DNA of 64,000 nucleotides from CAWJKP01 sp963843465 (GCA_963843465.1 CAWJKP010000004.1:310001-374000), one strand, 5' to 3'; shown: positions 22,460-31,976, counted from the first letter of the stretch. Program-made: numbers and translations. The notes: generated by a model not told the origin, from the sequence alone.

Positions 22460-23614
22460 TCAGAAATTGCGGAAGATCTCGCATTTCGGCAACGCCTGCT
22501 GGAGCTTCTTCACGCCCTCCTCCGTGACTCGGGTGCTGTGGAGGCTCAATTCCTGGAGCTTTGCCAGTCCCTTGAGATTCTCCAAGCCCGCATCCGTGAC
22601 CCGCGTGCCGCTGAGGCCCAAATTCTGGAGTTGTGTCAGTCCCTTCAGATGTTCCATGCCCGCATCGGTGACCTGCGTGCCTCCAAGGTTTAACGTCTGG
22701 AGTTGCACAAGTCCCTTGAGACGCGCCAAGCCCGCATCGCCGACCTCCGTGTCCAAGAGGTTTAACGTCTGGAGTTGCGTCAGTCCCTTCAGACGCCCCA
22801 AACCCGCATCGCCGACCTGCGTACCGCTGAGATCCAACTCCTGAAGTTGCGTCAGTCCTTCAAGATGCGTCAGGCCGGCGTCGGTGACCTGCGTACCCCA
22901 GAGGTGTAGCGTCCGGAGTTGCGTGAGTGCCTTTAGATACTTCAGGCCGGCATCGGTGACCTGCGTGCCCCCAAGGCTTAACGTCTGGAGTTGCGTCAGC
23001 CCCGCCAAATGCTTCAAACGCACATCGGTGACTTTCCTGCCCGTGAGCCACAACTCACGGAGCTGCCTTAGACCCTTCACATTTTCAGGGCCTATATCAG
23101 CGGGCGGCGAAAAGAAAGCAGTGACCTTAACAGCCGATGCGAAGAAATCCTCTCCCAACGAATCCTGGAGCCACGCTGGTCCAGGCGGCACTGCTCCAAG
23201 CGGCGGATTGCCTGGTTTCTGGACCTGATAATCGTACTGGGCGATCCAGCCTGATTTCTTCAGCGTCTCTGCCGCCTCCCTTTGCTGTCGAGCGCTTTCC
23301 ATCTCCGCGCTCATCCAACTGCACGGAATGGCGACGACGACGACCAGCACCAGCAGCGAGCGGATCGAGAATTGGAACCGCCAGCGGAAGATCAGGCTGG
23401 CAGCCAGCCAAAGCAACATGGCCAGGAAAGCCGCGCCGACGCTCGCCACGGCAGTCAGGACCGCATAGCCTTTGTGCCAAGCCGGCCAGCCGAGTCGCTC
23501 CGAAAGCCAAAGCAGCCCTTCGACGACCAGCAGGGCCAGGATCAGCCGATCCGGCGTGAGGCGATACCAGCGGGGCTTGGGGGCGGAGGTTTTCATGTCA
23601 TTCTTGGGCTTCAT
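22460..23614 (-). CDS. Membrane-anchored leucine-rich-repeat protein
   Basis: 384 residues if started at the ATG 23614; 23596 is an equally possible start. Residues about 20-100 hold three hydrophobic segments (LILALLVVEGLLWL, ASVGAAFLAMLLWLAASLIF, LLVLVVVVAIPCSW). The rest is about nine ribonuclease-inhibitor-like repeats of 24 residues with the consensus LKGLTQLQTLNLGGTQVTDA. Such LRR proteins are abundant in planctomycetes; the ligand is unknown. The open frame continues further upstream to 23851, but there it only translates the intergenic repeats. Confidence 0.85.
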   Translation of the reverse strand: MKPKNDMKTSAPKPRWYRLTPDRLILALLVVEGLLWLSERLGWPAWHKGYAVLTAVASVGAAFLAMLLWLAASLIFRWRFQFSIRSLLVLVVVVAIPCSWMSAEMESARQQREAAETLKKSGWIAQYDYQVQKPGNPPLGAVPPGPAWLQDSLGEDFFASAVKVTAFFSPPADIGPENVKGLRQLRELWLTGRKVTDVRLKHLAGLTQLQTLSLGGTQVTDAGLKYLKALTQLRTLHLWGTQVTDAGLTHLEGLTQLQELDLSGTQVGDAGLGRLKGLTQLQTLNLLDTEVGDAGLARLKGLVQLQTLNLGGTQVTDAGMEHLKGLTQLQNLGLSGTRVTDAGLENLKGLAKLQELSLHSTRVTEEGVKKLQQALPKCEIFRNF

Positions 23615-23699
23615 CCGACGAAGCGCCAACAAACGACTGTAGCGCAAGAAGCAGCAGAAGGAGTACCGGTGCCTCTTCTCGGTTCGTAACTGTTTAACG

Positions 23700-24035
23700 G
23701 AATGAAGTAATGGACCCCTGCCAGCTCGCCCGGCAGGTGAACAAGTCTTGGGAGCGAAGAGAGGCCGCATCTGAAAGTATTCCGTAGACCCCTGCCGGCT
23801 TGTCCGGCAGGTGAATGAGTTTTCCAGCCATCGGTAGCGAGCACCGCTCATCAGACTTGTTCACCTGCCGGGCGAGCCGGCAGGGGTCGCTAGCCGGTTG
23901 CGTTGGTAGTTTCTCGCAAAAAAGACTCATTCACCAGCCCGGCAAGCGGACTGGGGTCCCTTGGGAAACACGCCTTCCGAGCTAGCCACCAATCTCGTTC
24001 ACCACCCGGACAAGTCGGGTGGGGTCCTCTTCGAG
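23700..24035. repeat. Cluster of five short hairpins in alternating orientation
   Basis: The unit ACCCCTGCCGGCTTGTCCGG or its complement appears near 23710, 23790, 23862, 23935 and 24000. They fill the gap between the LRR and DUF155 genes. Confidence 0.8.
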
Positions 24036-24053
24036 CTACCCTACGTCTGCTCC

Positions 24054-24857
24054 TCAGTGCCTGCTGAAGAATATCTGGAAGAGGCTGATGATGATCTCCA
24101 GCAGGATCAACAACACCACGTACCACTCCAGCCGAAAACTGCGGCGGGCCTGCAAAAGCTCCAGCACCGTCTGGGCCGTGCGCGAGACCAGCTCCAGCTT
24201 CCGCTCCAAGGCCACGTGACGCTCGCGGATCTCGAACTCGTCCAATAGCCGCTCGTAGAAACGCTCCAGGGCGGGATGCTCCCACAACAGCTCCGGCTTG
24301 TCGACCACCTCCACCCGGCCCACCATGTTGTGCTCGCTCAACAGCGCGCCGCCGATGCTCCGCAGCAGCTCCTGCGTGTTGCGGTGGCTCCAGGCGTTGC
24401 GGGTGAGGTCCCGGGCGAAGGGCTCGATGAGGTCGAAACTGGCCGTGGCCCGGGCCTCGTACATCGCCAGCACCGTGCTCTTGCTGAGCACGTCGGCCAC
24501 CAATTGCAGCCGCTCCAGGGAACAGTCGGCCACGACCATGGTCCCGGCTTCGATCCCTTCCCGGGCGGCGGCGTCGATGCGGATCTCCAGCGACTCGATC
24601 TCCGGCGCGGCATAAGGCTGCTGGATCAACGGCCGGAGCTGGCGGAGGAACTCGCCCTCTTCCAGGGGGGCCACGTCGAACAGCACCACCGCGCCGTAGC
24701 GAAAGAGCACGGCGATTCCGCCGGCCCCCGCCGACAAGGTTATCGGATCGACCGCTAACCGGTCCACCGACCCCAGCGATCGCACGTCGATCCGCTCCCC
24801 GACCAAGAGCGCGCGGGCCTTCAGCGACGTCTTGCCGGACTGGGCGATGGGGTGCAT
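24054..24857 (-). CDS. DUF155 / RMD1 family membrane protein
   Basis: 267 residues. Family features: GGIAVLFRYGAVVLFDV in the first third, LQLVADVLSKSTVLAMYEAR, RNTQELLRSIGGALLSEHNM and WEHPALERFYERLLDEFEI, then one C-terminal transmembrane helix (YVVLLILLEIIISLFQIFF). Yeast relatives act in mitochondria; bacterial function is unknown. Monocistronic, flanked by repeats. Confidence 0.88.
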   Translation of the reverse strand: MHPIAQSGKTSLKARALLVGERIDVRSLGSVDRLAVDPITLSAGAGGIAVLFRYGAVVLFDVAPLEEGEFLRQLRPLIQQPYAAPEIESLEIRIDAAAREGIEAGTMVVADCSLERLQLVADVLSKSTVLAMYEARATASFDLIEPFARDLTRNAWSHRNTQELLRSIGGALLSEHNMVGRVEVVDKPELLWEHPALERFYERLLDEFEIRERHVALERKLELVSRTAQTVLELLQARRSFRLEWYVVLLILLEIIISLFQIFFSRH

Positions 24858-24917
24858 AGGTCCAGTCTATCGTGCCCTGTGGTCCGTGGCTAGCAGGTAA
24901 CGGCTGCCCAAGGCCGG

Positions 24918-25010
24918 CCCTTTTGGAGTGCGGCGACTTGTCGCCGCTTTCCCTTCGCACGGATGCTGCACGCCGGCTGGAAAGCGGCGACAAGTCGCCG
25001 CACTCCAAGG
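24918..25010. repeat. Long inverted repeat
   Basis: Left arm 24918-24951 and right arm 24980-25010 pair, each containing the inner palindrome GCGGCGACTTGTCGCCGC. A tandem of CACTGACCACTAGC follows near 25090. No gene in 24858-25134. Confidence 0.88.
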
Positions 25011-25134
25011 GTCTTCCCCTCCCGAGCGCCGGACCGTACAGTAACTCCAACGCCTTTCGCCAGAGAACGTTCCTTGCGTGAAAGATTCACACCACTGACC
25101 ACTAGCCACTGACCACTTCTGAAGGTTCTGCGCG

Positions 25135-25890
25135 ATGGCGGGAAAGTTGCTGGTTGCCAAGGTCGTTGTTGCCGAGCCGAAACTGCCTAAAGAGTCGGAG
25201 ATCCGCGAGGCCTTGGGGCGAGTACGGTCGGACGCCGGGCCCCTGGACCTGACGCGAGCCGAGGACGATTCGCTGGTTTTCCAGTTCGAGGGCGAGACGG
25301 CGGCCGTTTCGCTGCTGGCAGAGCCGTTGCCCGCGGAGGAGATCCAGCGGGCGGCAGCGGCCGCCTGGTACTGGCCCACCGCGGCCGAGATCCTCGCCCG
25401 GCCGACGGCGCAGATCCTGGTCGGGGTGCTCCCCGACTCGGGGGATCGGGTCGAGTCGGCCCTGCGATTGACGAAGTTGGCCGCCGCCGCGGCAGACGCG
25501 GCCAACGCAGAGGCCGTCTTTTGGGTGGCCGCCGGGCTGGTCCACTCGCCCGCCGCGTTGGCCGCCTACGTCCGCCAGATGAGCCGGCAGGATTTGCCGC
25601 TCTATCTCTGGATCGACTTCCACCTCCACGGCGAGGCCGACGGAACCTGCTCCCTTTACACCACCGGCCTGGCCGCTTTCCAATCGCCGGAGATCGAAGT
25701 CTATGGCAGCCGGCGGGAGCCGCAGAGCTTGGTCGCCCGGGTGTACGACATCGTCCACTACCTGCTCGTCAAAGGCGCCGTACTGCACGAAGGCGACACC
25801 ATCGGCCGCTCCGGCGAAGAGAAGATCGAGATCCATCTCGGCCCCTCCCGCCGGGATCTCGCCGCTCGGGTGGTCCAACTCGGGCTGTAG
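25135..25890 (+). CDS. DUF4261 domain protein
   Basis: 251 residues. Matches the DUF4261 layout: an N-terminal VAKVVVAEPKLPKESEIREA strand-helix, a central WYWPTAAEILARPTAQILVG, and the C-terminal SLYTTGLAAFQSPEIEVYGS with VYDIVHYLLVKGAVLHEGDT. The family is of unknown function and is found in immunity-type and stand-alone proteins. Single gene between repeats. Confidence 0.75.
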   Translation: MAGKLLVAKVVVAEPKLPKESEIREALGRVRSDAGPLDLTRAEDDSLVFQFEGETAAVSLLAEPLPAEEIQRAAAAAWYWPTAAEILARPTAQILVGVLPDSGDRVESALRLTKLAAAAADAANAEAVFWVAAGLVHSPAALAAYVRQMSRQDLPLYLWIDFHLHGEADGTCSLYTTGLAAFQSPEIEVYGSRREPQSLVARVYDIVHYLLVKGAVLHEGDTIGRSGEEKIEIHLGPSRRDLAARVVQLGL

Positions 25891-25957
25891 GTTATGCTTC
25901 AGCATAACAGCCGGAGGCTAGAGCTGGAAATTGTTATGCTGAAGCATAACCTACGGC
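25887..25957. repeat. Inverted repeat after the DUF4261 gene
   Basis: GTAGGTTATGCTTCAGCATA begins at the stop codon of the gene; its complement ends near 25957. Each arm is itself a small palindrome. Probably also acts as terminator. Confidence 0.85.
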
Positions 25958-25962
25958 AATCG

Positions 25963-26177
25963 TAGGGTGGGACAAGGCCGCCTTGGCGGCCGCCGGCCCA
26001 CCAGAAGTGGTCAGTGGCTAGTGTCTAGTGGCCGGTGGATGAGGGAAGCGATGCATGTTTTCGCCTTCATGTCTCATCTCTTATCCCTCTTTACTAGCCA
26101 CTAGCCACTAGCCACTGACCACTAGCCACTCTCCCCTGGTGGGCCGGCGCTCGCCTGCGCGAGCTTGTCCCACCCTA
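25963..26177. repeat. Compound inverted repeat with CACTAGC tandem
   Basis: Outer arms 25963-26004 and 26135-26177 pair (GTAGGGTGGGACAAG type, as at 16969). Between them lie forward and reverse runs of CCACTAGCCACTGACCACTA. The right arm touches the stop codon of the small gene at 26175. Confidence 0.85.
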
Positions 26178-26348
26178 CTCGTCTTGGAGCCTGGCCAGCT
26201 CCGCCTCCGCGTCGGCGATCTGCTTTTCCAGGATCCGCAACTCCCCGGGGTCGTCCACCTGTCCCTTGGCGCCGGCCAGTTGTTGGCGGAGCTTCTGCAA
26301 TCGCTGGCGGAGGGTTTGGGATTTCTTCTTCGCTTTCTTGTCCATCAT
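26175..26348 (-). CDS. Small coiled-coil protein
   Basis: 57 residues, almost all helical and charged: KKSQTLRQRLQKLRQQLAG then RILEKQIADAEAELARLQDE. Strong AGGAGG site, and its ATG overlaps the stop of the upstream CCA-adding enzyme, so it is translated with it. Function unknown; the coiled coil may form dimers. Confidence 0.75.
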   Translation of the reverse strand: MMDKKAKKKSQTLRQRLQKLRQQLAGAKGQVDDPGELRILEKQIADAEAELARLQDE

Positions 26349-27592
26349 GGTTCCTCCTGAAGGAGTTGGTCGGCCAGGGCCAGCACCTGTTGGCGATCGC
26401 CGATCTGGCCGTCGAGTTGCGCGTCGCGGAGCCGCTCCAGCAGCCAACGGTACGCCGGACCGGGAGGGATGCCATGGCCGACCAGGTCGTCCCCTGTCGC
26501 CAACGGCGGCGGATTCAACTCGTCCGGCGGCCGGGCCAATTGTGCCCGGCACCAGGCCACTTCCTCCGCATCGCCATTGCCGGTCCGGGCCTCTGCCTCC
26601 CGGATCGCCAGCAGGTCCTCGATCCCTTCCGCGATGAAGAGCCTCTGCACGGCCGACCAGCGTTTCGAGCGGGCCCCGGCCAACGCCTCATAGTGCACAA
26701 GCAGCCAGACGACTCGATCGGCATCGCGGTTGGAGATCCGCCATCGCCTGCCGATCTCCAGGGCCCCCTCCAATCCAACCCGCCCGTGAAAGAGCACGGC
26801 CAGCGAACATGGAAAGGTGGTTTGCGGTAGCCGATCGAGCACCGCCAAGGCATGTTCCCGCGACGATCGTTCCTGGAAAACCATCTCCGGGAGGATCGCG
26901 GCGGCCAGCCCGGTCTCCAGCAAAAGCCGCACGCCCCGGCTGCGATGCGGCTCGATGAGAATCCGCTGCACCTCGGCGGTGATGCGTTCCGGGCTGACGA
27001 TGCAGATCTGCTGGGCCATGCGTCCGACGGCCTCCAGCGTGGGCGGGTCGATGGCGAAGTCCAACACCGTGGCGAAACGGACCGCACGCAACAGCCGCAG
27101 CTTGTCCTCGGTGAACCGTTGGACCGGGTCGCCGATGGCGCGGAGCACCTGCCGCTTGAGGTCTTCGCGTCCGCCGACGTAATCGACCACCTCCTGCCCG
27201 ATCGGGTCGTAGAAGAGGCCGTTCACCGTGAAGTCGCGCCGCAGGGCGTCTTCCCGCGCGTCGCTGAAACGGACGCTCGTGGGATGGCGGCCGTCGTCGT
27301 ACTGGTTGTCGCTGCGGAAGGTGGCCACCTCGACCTGCCCGGCGCCGCCGCGCCCCTTGACCGTAATCACCCCGTAGGCGGCGCCGATGGCGAGCGTCCG
27401 CCAATGGCCGAACAAGGTGCGGATTTCGCCGGGCCGGGCATTGGTGGCCACGTCGTAGTCCTTGGGCGTTCGCTCCAAGACCAGGTCGCGGACACATCCG
27501 CCCGCCCAGAACGCCTCGTATCCGGCGCTGCGGAGCCTCCGCACCACCTCCACGGCGAAACGGCGTTGTTCTTCCGGTAGAAGTTCGCGCAT
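26345..27592 (-). CDS. cca: CCA tRNA nucleotidyltransferase / poly(A) polymerase family
   Basis: 415 residues, class II. Adds or repairs the CCA end of tRNAs. GGCVRDLVLERTPKDYDVAT holds the GG...R-D and D-x-D metal residues; RRDFTVNGLFYDP and EDKLRLLRAVRFATVLDFAI are motifs C and D. The tRNA-Leu in this window has no encoded CCA, consistent with the need. The C-terminal half is the helical tRNA-binding body. Whether it adds CCA, A only or poly(A) cannot be told. Confidence 0.9.
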   Translation of the reverse strand: MRELLPEEQRRFAVEVVRRLRSAGYEAFWAGGCVRDLVLERTPKDYDVATNARPGEIRTLFGHWRTLAIGAAYGVITVKGRGGAGQVEVATFRSDNQYDDGRHPTSVRFSDAREDALRRDFTVNGLFYDPIGQEVVDYVGGREDLKRQVLRAIGDPVQRFTEDKLRLLRAVRFATVLDFAIDPPTLEAVGRMAQQICIVSPERITAEVQRILIEPHRSRGVRLLLETGLAAAILPEMVFQERSSREHALAVLDRLPQTTFPCSLAVLFHGRVGLEGALEIGRRWRISNRDADRVVWLLVHYEALAGARSKRWSAVQRLFIAEGIEDLLAIREAEARTGNGDAEEVAWCRAQLARPPDELNPPPLATGDDLVGHGIPPGPAYRWLLERLRDAQLDGQIGDRQQVLALADQLLQEEP

Positions 27593-28202
27593 AGGGCAAA
27601 AAGACCGGCTCTTCCGATTCCAGGTGCAGGGGTCGCAAAACGTCCGCTCGTAGTCCCGCCTTCAGGCGGAACTCCGTAAACGTCCGCTCGTAGTCCCGCC
27701 TCTAGGTGGAGTTCCGCCTAAAGGCGGGACTACCAGCGCATTGGAAGCCTATCCTAACCTCCCGTGCATTTCAATTCCGCTGCCCGGCCCCATCCCCCTC
27801 CGAGAGAGGGTATGGGTAAGGGGAACTACCATAGACGAACCATTCTCGGCGTCACACAGCCGGCGTGGCCGCCGGGGCTAACGGGTGCAGCTCTGTTAGC
27901 CCCGGCGGCCACGCCGGCCCGAACCATCCTCCGGAGGGAGAGGGGGGCCTCCGTGCAGCCAAGAGCAAACGTGGTCCACGCTTGCAGAAATAGCGTTTGA
28001 CAGCTTTTGTACCAGGGAGCTAGAATCAATTCCCAGCGGGGCCGCTGCTGCCAAGGGCTTGATCCTGCCCGAGGGGGAGATTGCGGCGTAAAACGGCGAA
28101 CTCGTCTGTCATCTTTCATAAGGTGCGTTGTTGGGCCGCCGGCCTAGTGCCGCCGGCCGCCGGGGTGTTCTCATTCTCGTCATTTTCTTGAGGAGGTGTG
28201 TC
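27593..28202. repeat. Intergenic region with two inverted-repeat elements
   Basis: 610 bases without a gene. 27643-27735 holds a repeated CGTCCGCTCGTAGTCCCGCC with its inverted partner; 27859-27882 pairs perfectly with 27895-27918 (GCCGGCGTGGCCGCCGGGGC type). Confidence 0.82.
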
Positions 28203-29336
28203 ATGGTTCAACCTTCCACGAAGCGAGGGTTCACCCTCGTGGAACTGCTAGTGGTGATTGCCATCATCGGCATCCTGATTGCACTGCTCTTGCCCGCCAT
28301 CCAGGCCGCGCGGGAGTCCGCCCGGAGGTCCTCCTGCGTCAACAAGGTGAAACAGCTCGTCCTGTCGATGCACAACTACCACGACAAATACAAGAAGCTG
28401 CCTGCCTCCGACCAAATCTCGACTGCGGGCGGCACGTTTTCCGAGGGTGTTGTGGGTTCGGGCGCAACCAGCGGCTGGAGCATCTGGGTCGAGTTGCTCC
28501 CCGGCTTGGAAGAGACGCCCCTCTATACGAGCCTGGACTTGACGGCCACCAATCCCGATGGTACTTCGGCTGGGACGCCGGCCGCCAACGCCGTGCAGAA
28601 TGCCCAGCTCGCCTTGAGCACGTCGCTGCAGGAGTTCGTCTGTCCGAGCTTCGGTGGGAACGCTTTTGTGAATCCGAACGCCACGCCGCTGGAGGCCATT
28701 TCCAACTATAAGGTGATGGCGGCCACGCACTGGCAGAGTCAGTCGATTGCATCCGCGAGTCCCACGGCGCCCTTGTATACGCAGTCGGACCCGACAACTC
28801 CCGATGGTGCGTGCTATCCCGGCTCGACTCTGAGCTTCAACAACTTCAGCGACGGCACGTCCCATACGATCATCGTCGTCGAGACCATCGAGCAGCGGTG
28901 CGCACGTTGGACCTACGGCAAAGAGCAGGCGCTGGTGGGCCTGCCCACAACGCCCTACCCCACCGGCGCCGTTACGTTCGATGATCAATCCGGGGCTCTG
29001 CCGTACTGGACGCCAAAGGGTTTTACTCCCGGCAAGTATGACAACCAGTCGACGATCATCCCAGGCTATAAGACCTGGCTGAACGTTCCCATCACCGTTG
29101 GTACCAAGTCGACCTATTACTATGACGGCGGGACGTCGGCGCTGGACCAGGTTGACGCCGCCCACTACATTACCTACGGACCGAGCAGCAATCACGGCGG
29201 CGTGATCGTTCACGGCTTCGGGGACGGCAGCGTGCACGGCTTGTCGAGCACGATCAACGTCGCGCTTTACATGGCCTTGATCACCCGCGCCGGAGGTGAC
29301 CCCATCGGCGAGGACCCCGAGACTAGTCATCGTTAA
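28203..29336 (+). CDS. DUF1559 prepilin-type N-methylation protein
   Basis: 377 residues. Type IV pilin-like leader GFTLVELLVVIAIIGILIAL with cleavage before Phe, then IQAARESARRSSCVNKVKQL, the planctomycete-specific DUF1559 start. A later NNFSDGTSHTIIVVE and the C-terminal HGFGDGSVHGLSSTI (H-x-G-G-x-N-type motif SSNHGGVIVHGFGDGSV) complete the family. Exported pseudopilin-like surface protein; planctomycetes encode dozens. Start set by GAGGAGGTG nine bases upstream. Confidence 0.95.
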   Translation: MVQPSTKRGFTLVELLVVIAIIGILIALLLPAIQAARESARRSSCVNKVKQLVLSMHNYHDKYKKLPASDQISTAGGTFSEGVVGSGATSGWSIWVELLPGLEETPLYTSLDLTATNPDGTSAGTPAANAVQNAQLALSTSLQEFVCPSFGGNAFVNPNATPLEAISNYKVMAATHWQSQSIASASPTAPLYTQSDPTTPDGACYPGSTLSFNNFSDGTSHTIIVVETIEQRCARWTYGKEQALVGLPTTPYPTGAVTFDDQSGALPYWTPKGFTPGKYDNQSTIIPGYKTWLNVPITVGTKSTYYYDGGTSALDQVDAAHYITYGPSSNHGGVIVHGFGDGSVHGLSSTINVALYMALITRAGGDPIGEDPETSHR

Positions 29337-29521
29337 GCCTCGCCTCACGCGACCGGGTCGGCCATTGCTACGCTTGCCGCCGCCAGCTTTCGCGGCAGCG
29401 GCAGTGGTGCTTTGTGGTTTGCGGAGCAATCGACCGTTTATCTCCAGCGGTGGCAAAGCAGTGCTTCTTACCCGGGGGGCTTGCATGCACGCCTGCGGTA
29501 TACTACAACCAACGGTTGAGA

Positions 29522-29606
29522 GCCGAAGTGGCGGAATTGGCAGACGCGCTAGGTTCAGGACCTAGTCCCTGTAACGGGGGTGCAGGTTCAAGTCCTGTCT
29601 TCGGCA
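29522..29606 (+). tRNA. tRNA-Leu (anticodon CAG)
   Basis: 85 bases with the long variable arm of class II tRNAs. Acceptor GCCGAAG pairs with CTTCGGC; the anticodon loop TTCAGGA sits between CTAGG and CCTAG; the T arm has GGTTCAAGTCC. The CCA is not fully encoded. This is the last chromosomal-type feature before the plasmid-like island. Confidence 0.95.
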
Positions 29607-29614
29607 CCTTGATA

Positions 29615-29651
29615 CGAAAGGACTTACGGCGATAGGCCGTAAGTCCTTTCG
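29615..29651 (+). terminator. Terminator after tRNA-Leu
   Basis: Perfect 16-bp stem (CGAAAGGACTTACGGC and complement), 5-base loop, then CTTTTCTT. Confidence 0.9.
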
Positions 29652-29841
29652 CTTTTCTTGCCGCCGAAATAGTGGCGAAGTAGTGGCAGGGCGGATGTTG
29701 GATGGGAGATAGAGGGCAGTCCGCCCCAGGTGGCGTATGCCGGTCCGAATTCCCGCAGGACACTCCCTCGCCGCCAACGCACGCGAGGGACAGAGGGCAG
29801 CCCTCCTCCCCCTGCCTCGTATCCACCAGCCGGGGCGGCTC

Positions 29842-30126
29842 CTACAACCACCCGCTGATGGACAGCACCTTCCCGTGCAGTTCCCATTGAAATCCCTCCA
29901 GGAGCTTGTCCAGACCTTCAGGGACTTCCGGGAATTCGAAAATGCGAGTGCCTTCTATCTGAGTCCTTACCTTTCCCCCTAGACGGTGTATTTCCCTTCG
30001 GACCCTTGCCTGGGTTCCCAGGCGTTTGAAGAGACCTTTCTCCAGTTGGTCGAAGGCGTTGGACATCCCTTTGAAGAGTTCGATGAACCTCTTCTCGTCT
30101 TCCTTGGATAGCCTGTCTTTTCCCAT
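29842..30126 (-). CDS. Small hypothetical protein
   Basis: 94 residues, helical and charged: LSKEDEKRFIELFKGMSNAF, then LGTQARVRREIHRLGGKV and a beta-like end RIFEFPEVPEGLDKLLEG. Not recognised. First gene inside the island after the tRNA. Weak ribosome site. Confidence 0.45.
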   Translation of the reverse strand: MGKDRLSKEDEKRFIELFKGMSNAFDQLEKGLFKRLGTQARVRREIHRLGGKVRTQIEGTRIFEFPEVPEGLDKLLEGFQWELHGKVLSISGWL

Positions 30127-30500
30127 GGAGACGCACCCTATCCAATCCGTGGCATCCCCGCATTGAATTGCACACTGATTTTCTTGCTCGCAGCTTCCTC
30201 ATTCTAGCAAGCCGATCCCTATTGCCGTACAAGGGCGCTCGCCGGGCGACGGCGCAGGAGCTTCACGGCGCCCCACGGATTCGATAGGACGGAAGGAAGG
30301 GGGCTTGTGAAGCTGCGCGATCGCCGGCGGCTCGCTTCCTTGACGGCGGGCTGCGGCTTGCTTGCAAGAACCTGCTTCGACCAGAAGCACCTCTATCCCC
30401 TTCCCCCGCCAGCCATGGCCACCGCCCGTTCCCCACCAGAAACGAGGAGAGTATCCGCTCTCCCCGTTCCGTTTCTTATTCATTCTTCCCCCATCCTACC
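30127..30500. other. Intergenic region, no gene seen
   Basis: About 370 bases. No RNA gene, repeat or convincing protein gene. Confidence 0.4.
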
Positions 30501-30695
30501 ATGGATTCCATCACCTACGGTATCAAGTCTGCCAACCTCATCCTCGACTCGATGCGGAAGCACTCCTCCCTGCCGCCAAACGACGGACCGAAGAGCGACT
30601 GCTGCATCGCTCGCCTCGTCCTAGTCGGAGACGAGATGTACGCCTGCGAAGCGTGCGGCAACTTGTGCAGCGACGGCACCCTCTCGATGCTGTAG
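30501..30695 (+). CDS. Small cysteine-pair hypothetical protein
   Basis: 64 residues. The C-terminal half reads ARLVLVGDEMYACEACGNLC, two CxxC pairs likely to bind zinc. The ATG is preceded by a pyrimidine tract (TTCCCCCATCCTACC), with no ribosome site. First of three small same-strand genes. Function unknown. Confidence 0.5.
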   Translation: MDSITYGIKSANLILDSMRKHSSLPPNDGPKSDCCIARLVLVGDEMYACEACGNLCSDGTLSML

Positions 30696-30783
30696 CGTAG
30701 CCACCAACACCCATTCCATGACGCGACTCGGGCGGGGGCGAACGCTCCCGCCCGTCTTTCCCTATTTCCTTCCCTTCTTTCCC

Positions 30784-31071
30784 ATGTCCCTCCCCACCCT
30801 GAAGCCCCAAGAGGTCCCCTTCGACCATCCCGCGTCCTGCGACTTCTTCCTGCCGAGCGACAAGAAGCCGTTCCTCGCCACGCCCGCGGCACTCTCTGCC
30901 TACAGCGACGTGATCTTCCCTTGCTTGGCCACGCTCCAACGCCTCGCGAAGGAGCACAACGGCATCGACTATCTCCAAGTCTTCCTCTGTCCGGAAAAAC
31001 CAGAACCTCTCTGGTACATCGAAGATGGCGAGGGCGGAGCGATTACCGCTCTCCTCCCGTCCGACTACTGA
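30784..31071 (+). CDS. Hypothetical plasmid-type protein
   Basis: 95 residues from the ATG at 30784, with the pyrimidine tract TTCCCTTCTTTCCC before it. Ends GGAITALLPSDY, an ending I associate with small accessory proteins on planctomycete plasmids; this is memory, not a search. No domain recognised. Confidence 0.5.
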   Translation: MSLPTLKPQEVPFDHPASCDFFLPSDKKPFLATPAALSAYSDVIFPCLATLQRLAKEHNGIDYLQVFLCPEKPEPLWYIEDGEGGAITALLPSDY

Positions 31072-31103
31072 CCCTCTCCTCATTTCCATTCCCCCACTCC
31101 ACC

Positions 31104-31277
31104 ATGCCCGAAACCACTCCGTCCCTTTCGGCCCCTCCGGCGCTCGACCTCTTCGGCGTCTGCCTCAAAGCCCACCGCCTCCTCTACATCAATAAGGAGG
31201 AGGTGGCGGCCATCCCCGGTTTCGCCGAACTCTACGATGACATCCACGCGGCGATCGAGGACGCCATCAGCCACTGA
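31104..31277 (+). CDS. Small hypothetical protein
   Basis: 57 residues, PALDLFGVCLKAHRLLYINK followed by an acidic helix. Preceded by TTCCCCCACTCCACC and followed directly by a terminator, so it closes a short transcription unit. Not recognised. Confidence 0.45.
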   Translation: MPETTPSLSAPPALDLFGVCLKAHRLLYINKEEVAAIPGFAELYDDIHAAIEDAISH

Positions 31278-31283
31278 CGAAGA

Positions 31284-31314
31284 AACCCCCGGTGATCCGT
31301 CATCGGGGGTTTTT
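31284..31314 (+). terminator. Rho-independent terminator
   Basis: AACCCCCGGTGA pairs with TCATCGGGGGTT, then a T run, seven bases after the small gene's stop. Confidence 0.85.
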
Positions 31315-31375
31315 CCATGCGCCCCTCGCACCGTCGATTCCGCTCCCCAATCCTTCATCAATATGGCTTTCCCAA

Positions 31376-31409
31376 GCCATTGTTCCGTGAAGTTTCCCGG
31401 GGAAACCCC
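31376..31409. promoter_or_regulatory. parS-like near-palindrome, copy 1
   Basis: 34 bases matching 26 of 34 with the site upstream of the Rep gene (38798-38831). The core TTTCCCGGGGAAAC is a near-palindrome and is found again, inverted and identical over 14 bases, at 43912-43925. It lies between convergent genes. Likely bound by ParB or Rep; not proven. Confidence 0.5.
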
Positions 31410-31541
31410 TGTACTTTTGTATGTGATGACTACATTGGTAACACTTTTGTTCAACTCGTTCGTCGATTTGAGGAACAACAGTTCCTACGTCTGGCAATGA
31501 CCGGCAATATTCCTGTGGGCAGGAATCGCCGGACAGGTCCG

Positions 31542-31976
31542 TCATCCCTCCGCACCCCATCTTTCCTCGGGAGGGTTCTTGGCGAGCATCTGGATGGCAG
31601 CGCAGAGGGAGAAGAGCGCATCACTCGGAATGTCGCCCTCTCCCACGGCGTTCACGCCCGGGGCCACGGCACGGAAGACCTTGTCCTCTGTTCGCCCAAA
31701 GGACACCTGTAGGACGACGTACGCCTTGCCCTTCTTATCGTCTGCGATGGGGAGAGGAGTTCCCTCCTCAGCGATGATCTCCCTCTGTTCATCGGTAATC
31801 GCGAACACGTTGGCAGTGTACACCGTTCTACTGACGGCAATACAACACTCTCGCAGGAACCCATCTCTTCCGTCCTCGGGCAACGTATTGCCGATCTTTC
31901 CCGATACGTCATCCCACCCCCTGGAATACGAGCACCAGGTCCCTCCGGATTTCCTCAATCTCGTCTCGCACCGCAT
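31542..31976 (-). CDS. Hypothetical protein
   Basis: About 144 residues; the start is uncertain (ATG 31976 overlaps the upstream gene by 68 bases). The convincing part is VYTANVFAITDEQREIIAEE to KGKAYVVLQVSFGRTEDKVF. Paired with the gene at 31909-32394 in the same direction. Not recognised. Confidence 0.45.
   Translation of the reverse strand: MRCETRLRKSGGTWCSYSRGWDDVSGKIGNTLPEDGRDGFLRECCIAVSRTVYTANVFAITDEQREIIAEEGTPLPIADDKKGKAYVVLQVSFGRTEDKVFRAVAPGVNAVGEGDIPSDALFSLCAAIQMLAKNPPEERWGAEG

Noticed and set aside
23614..23851. N-terminal extension of the LRR protein
   Set aside because: It translates the intergenic hairpins, not protein-like sequence.
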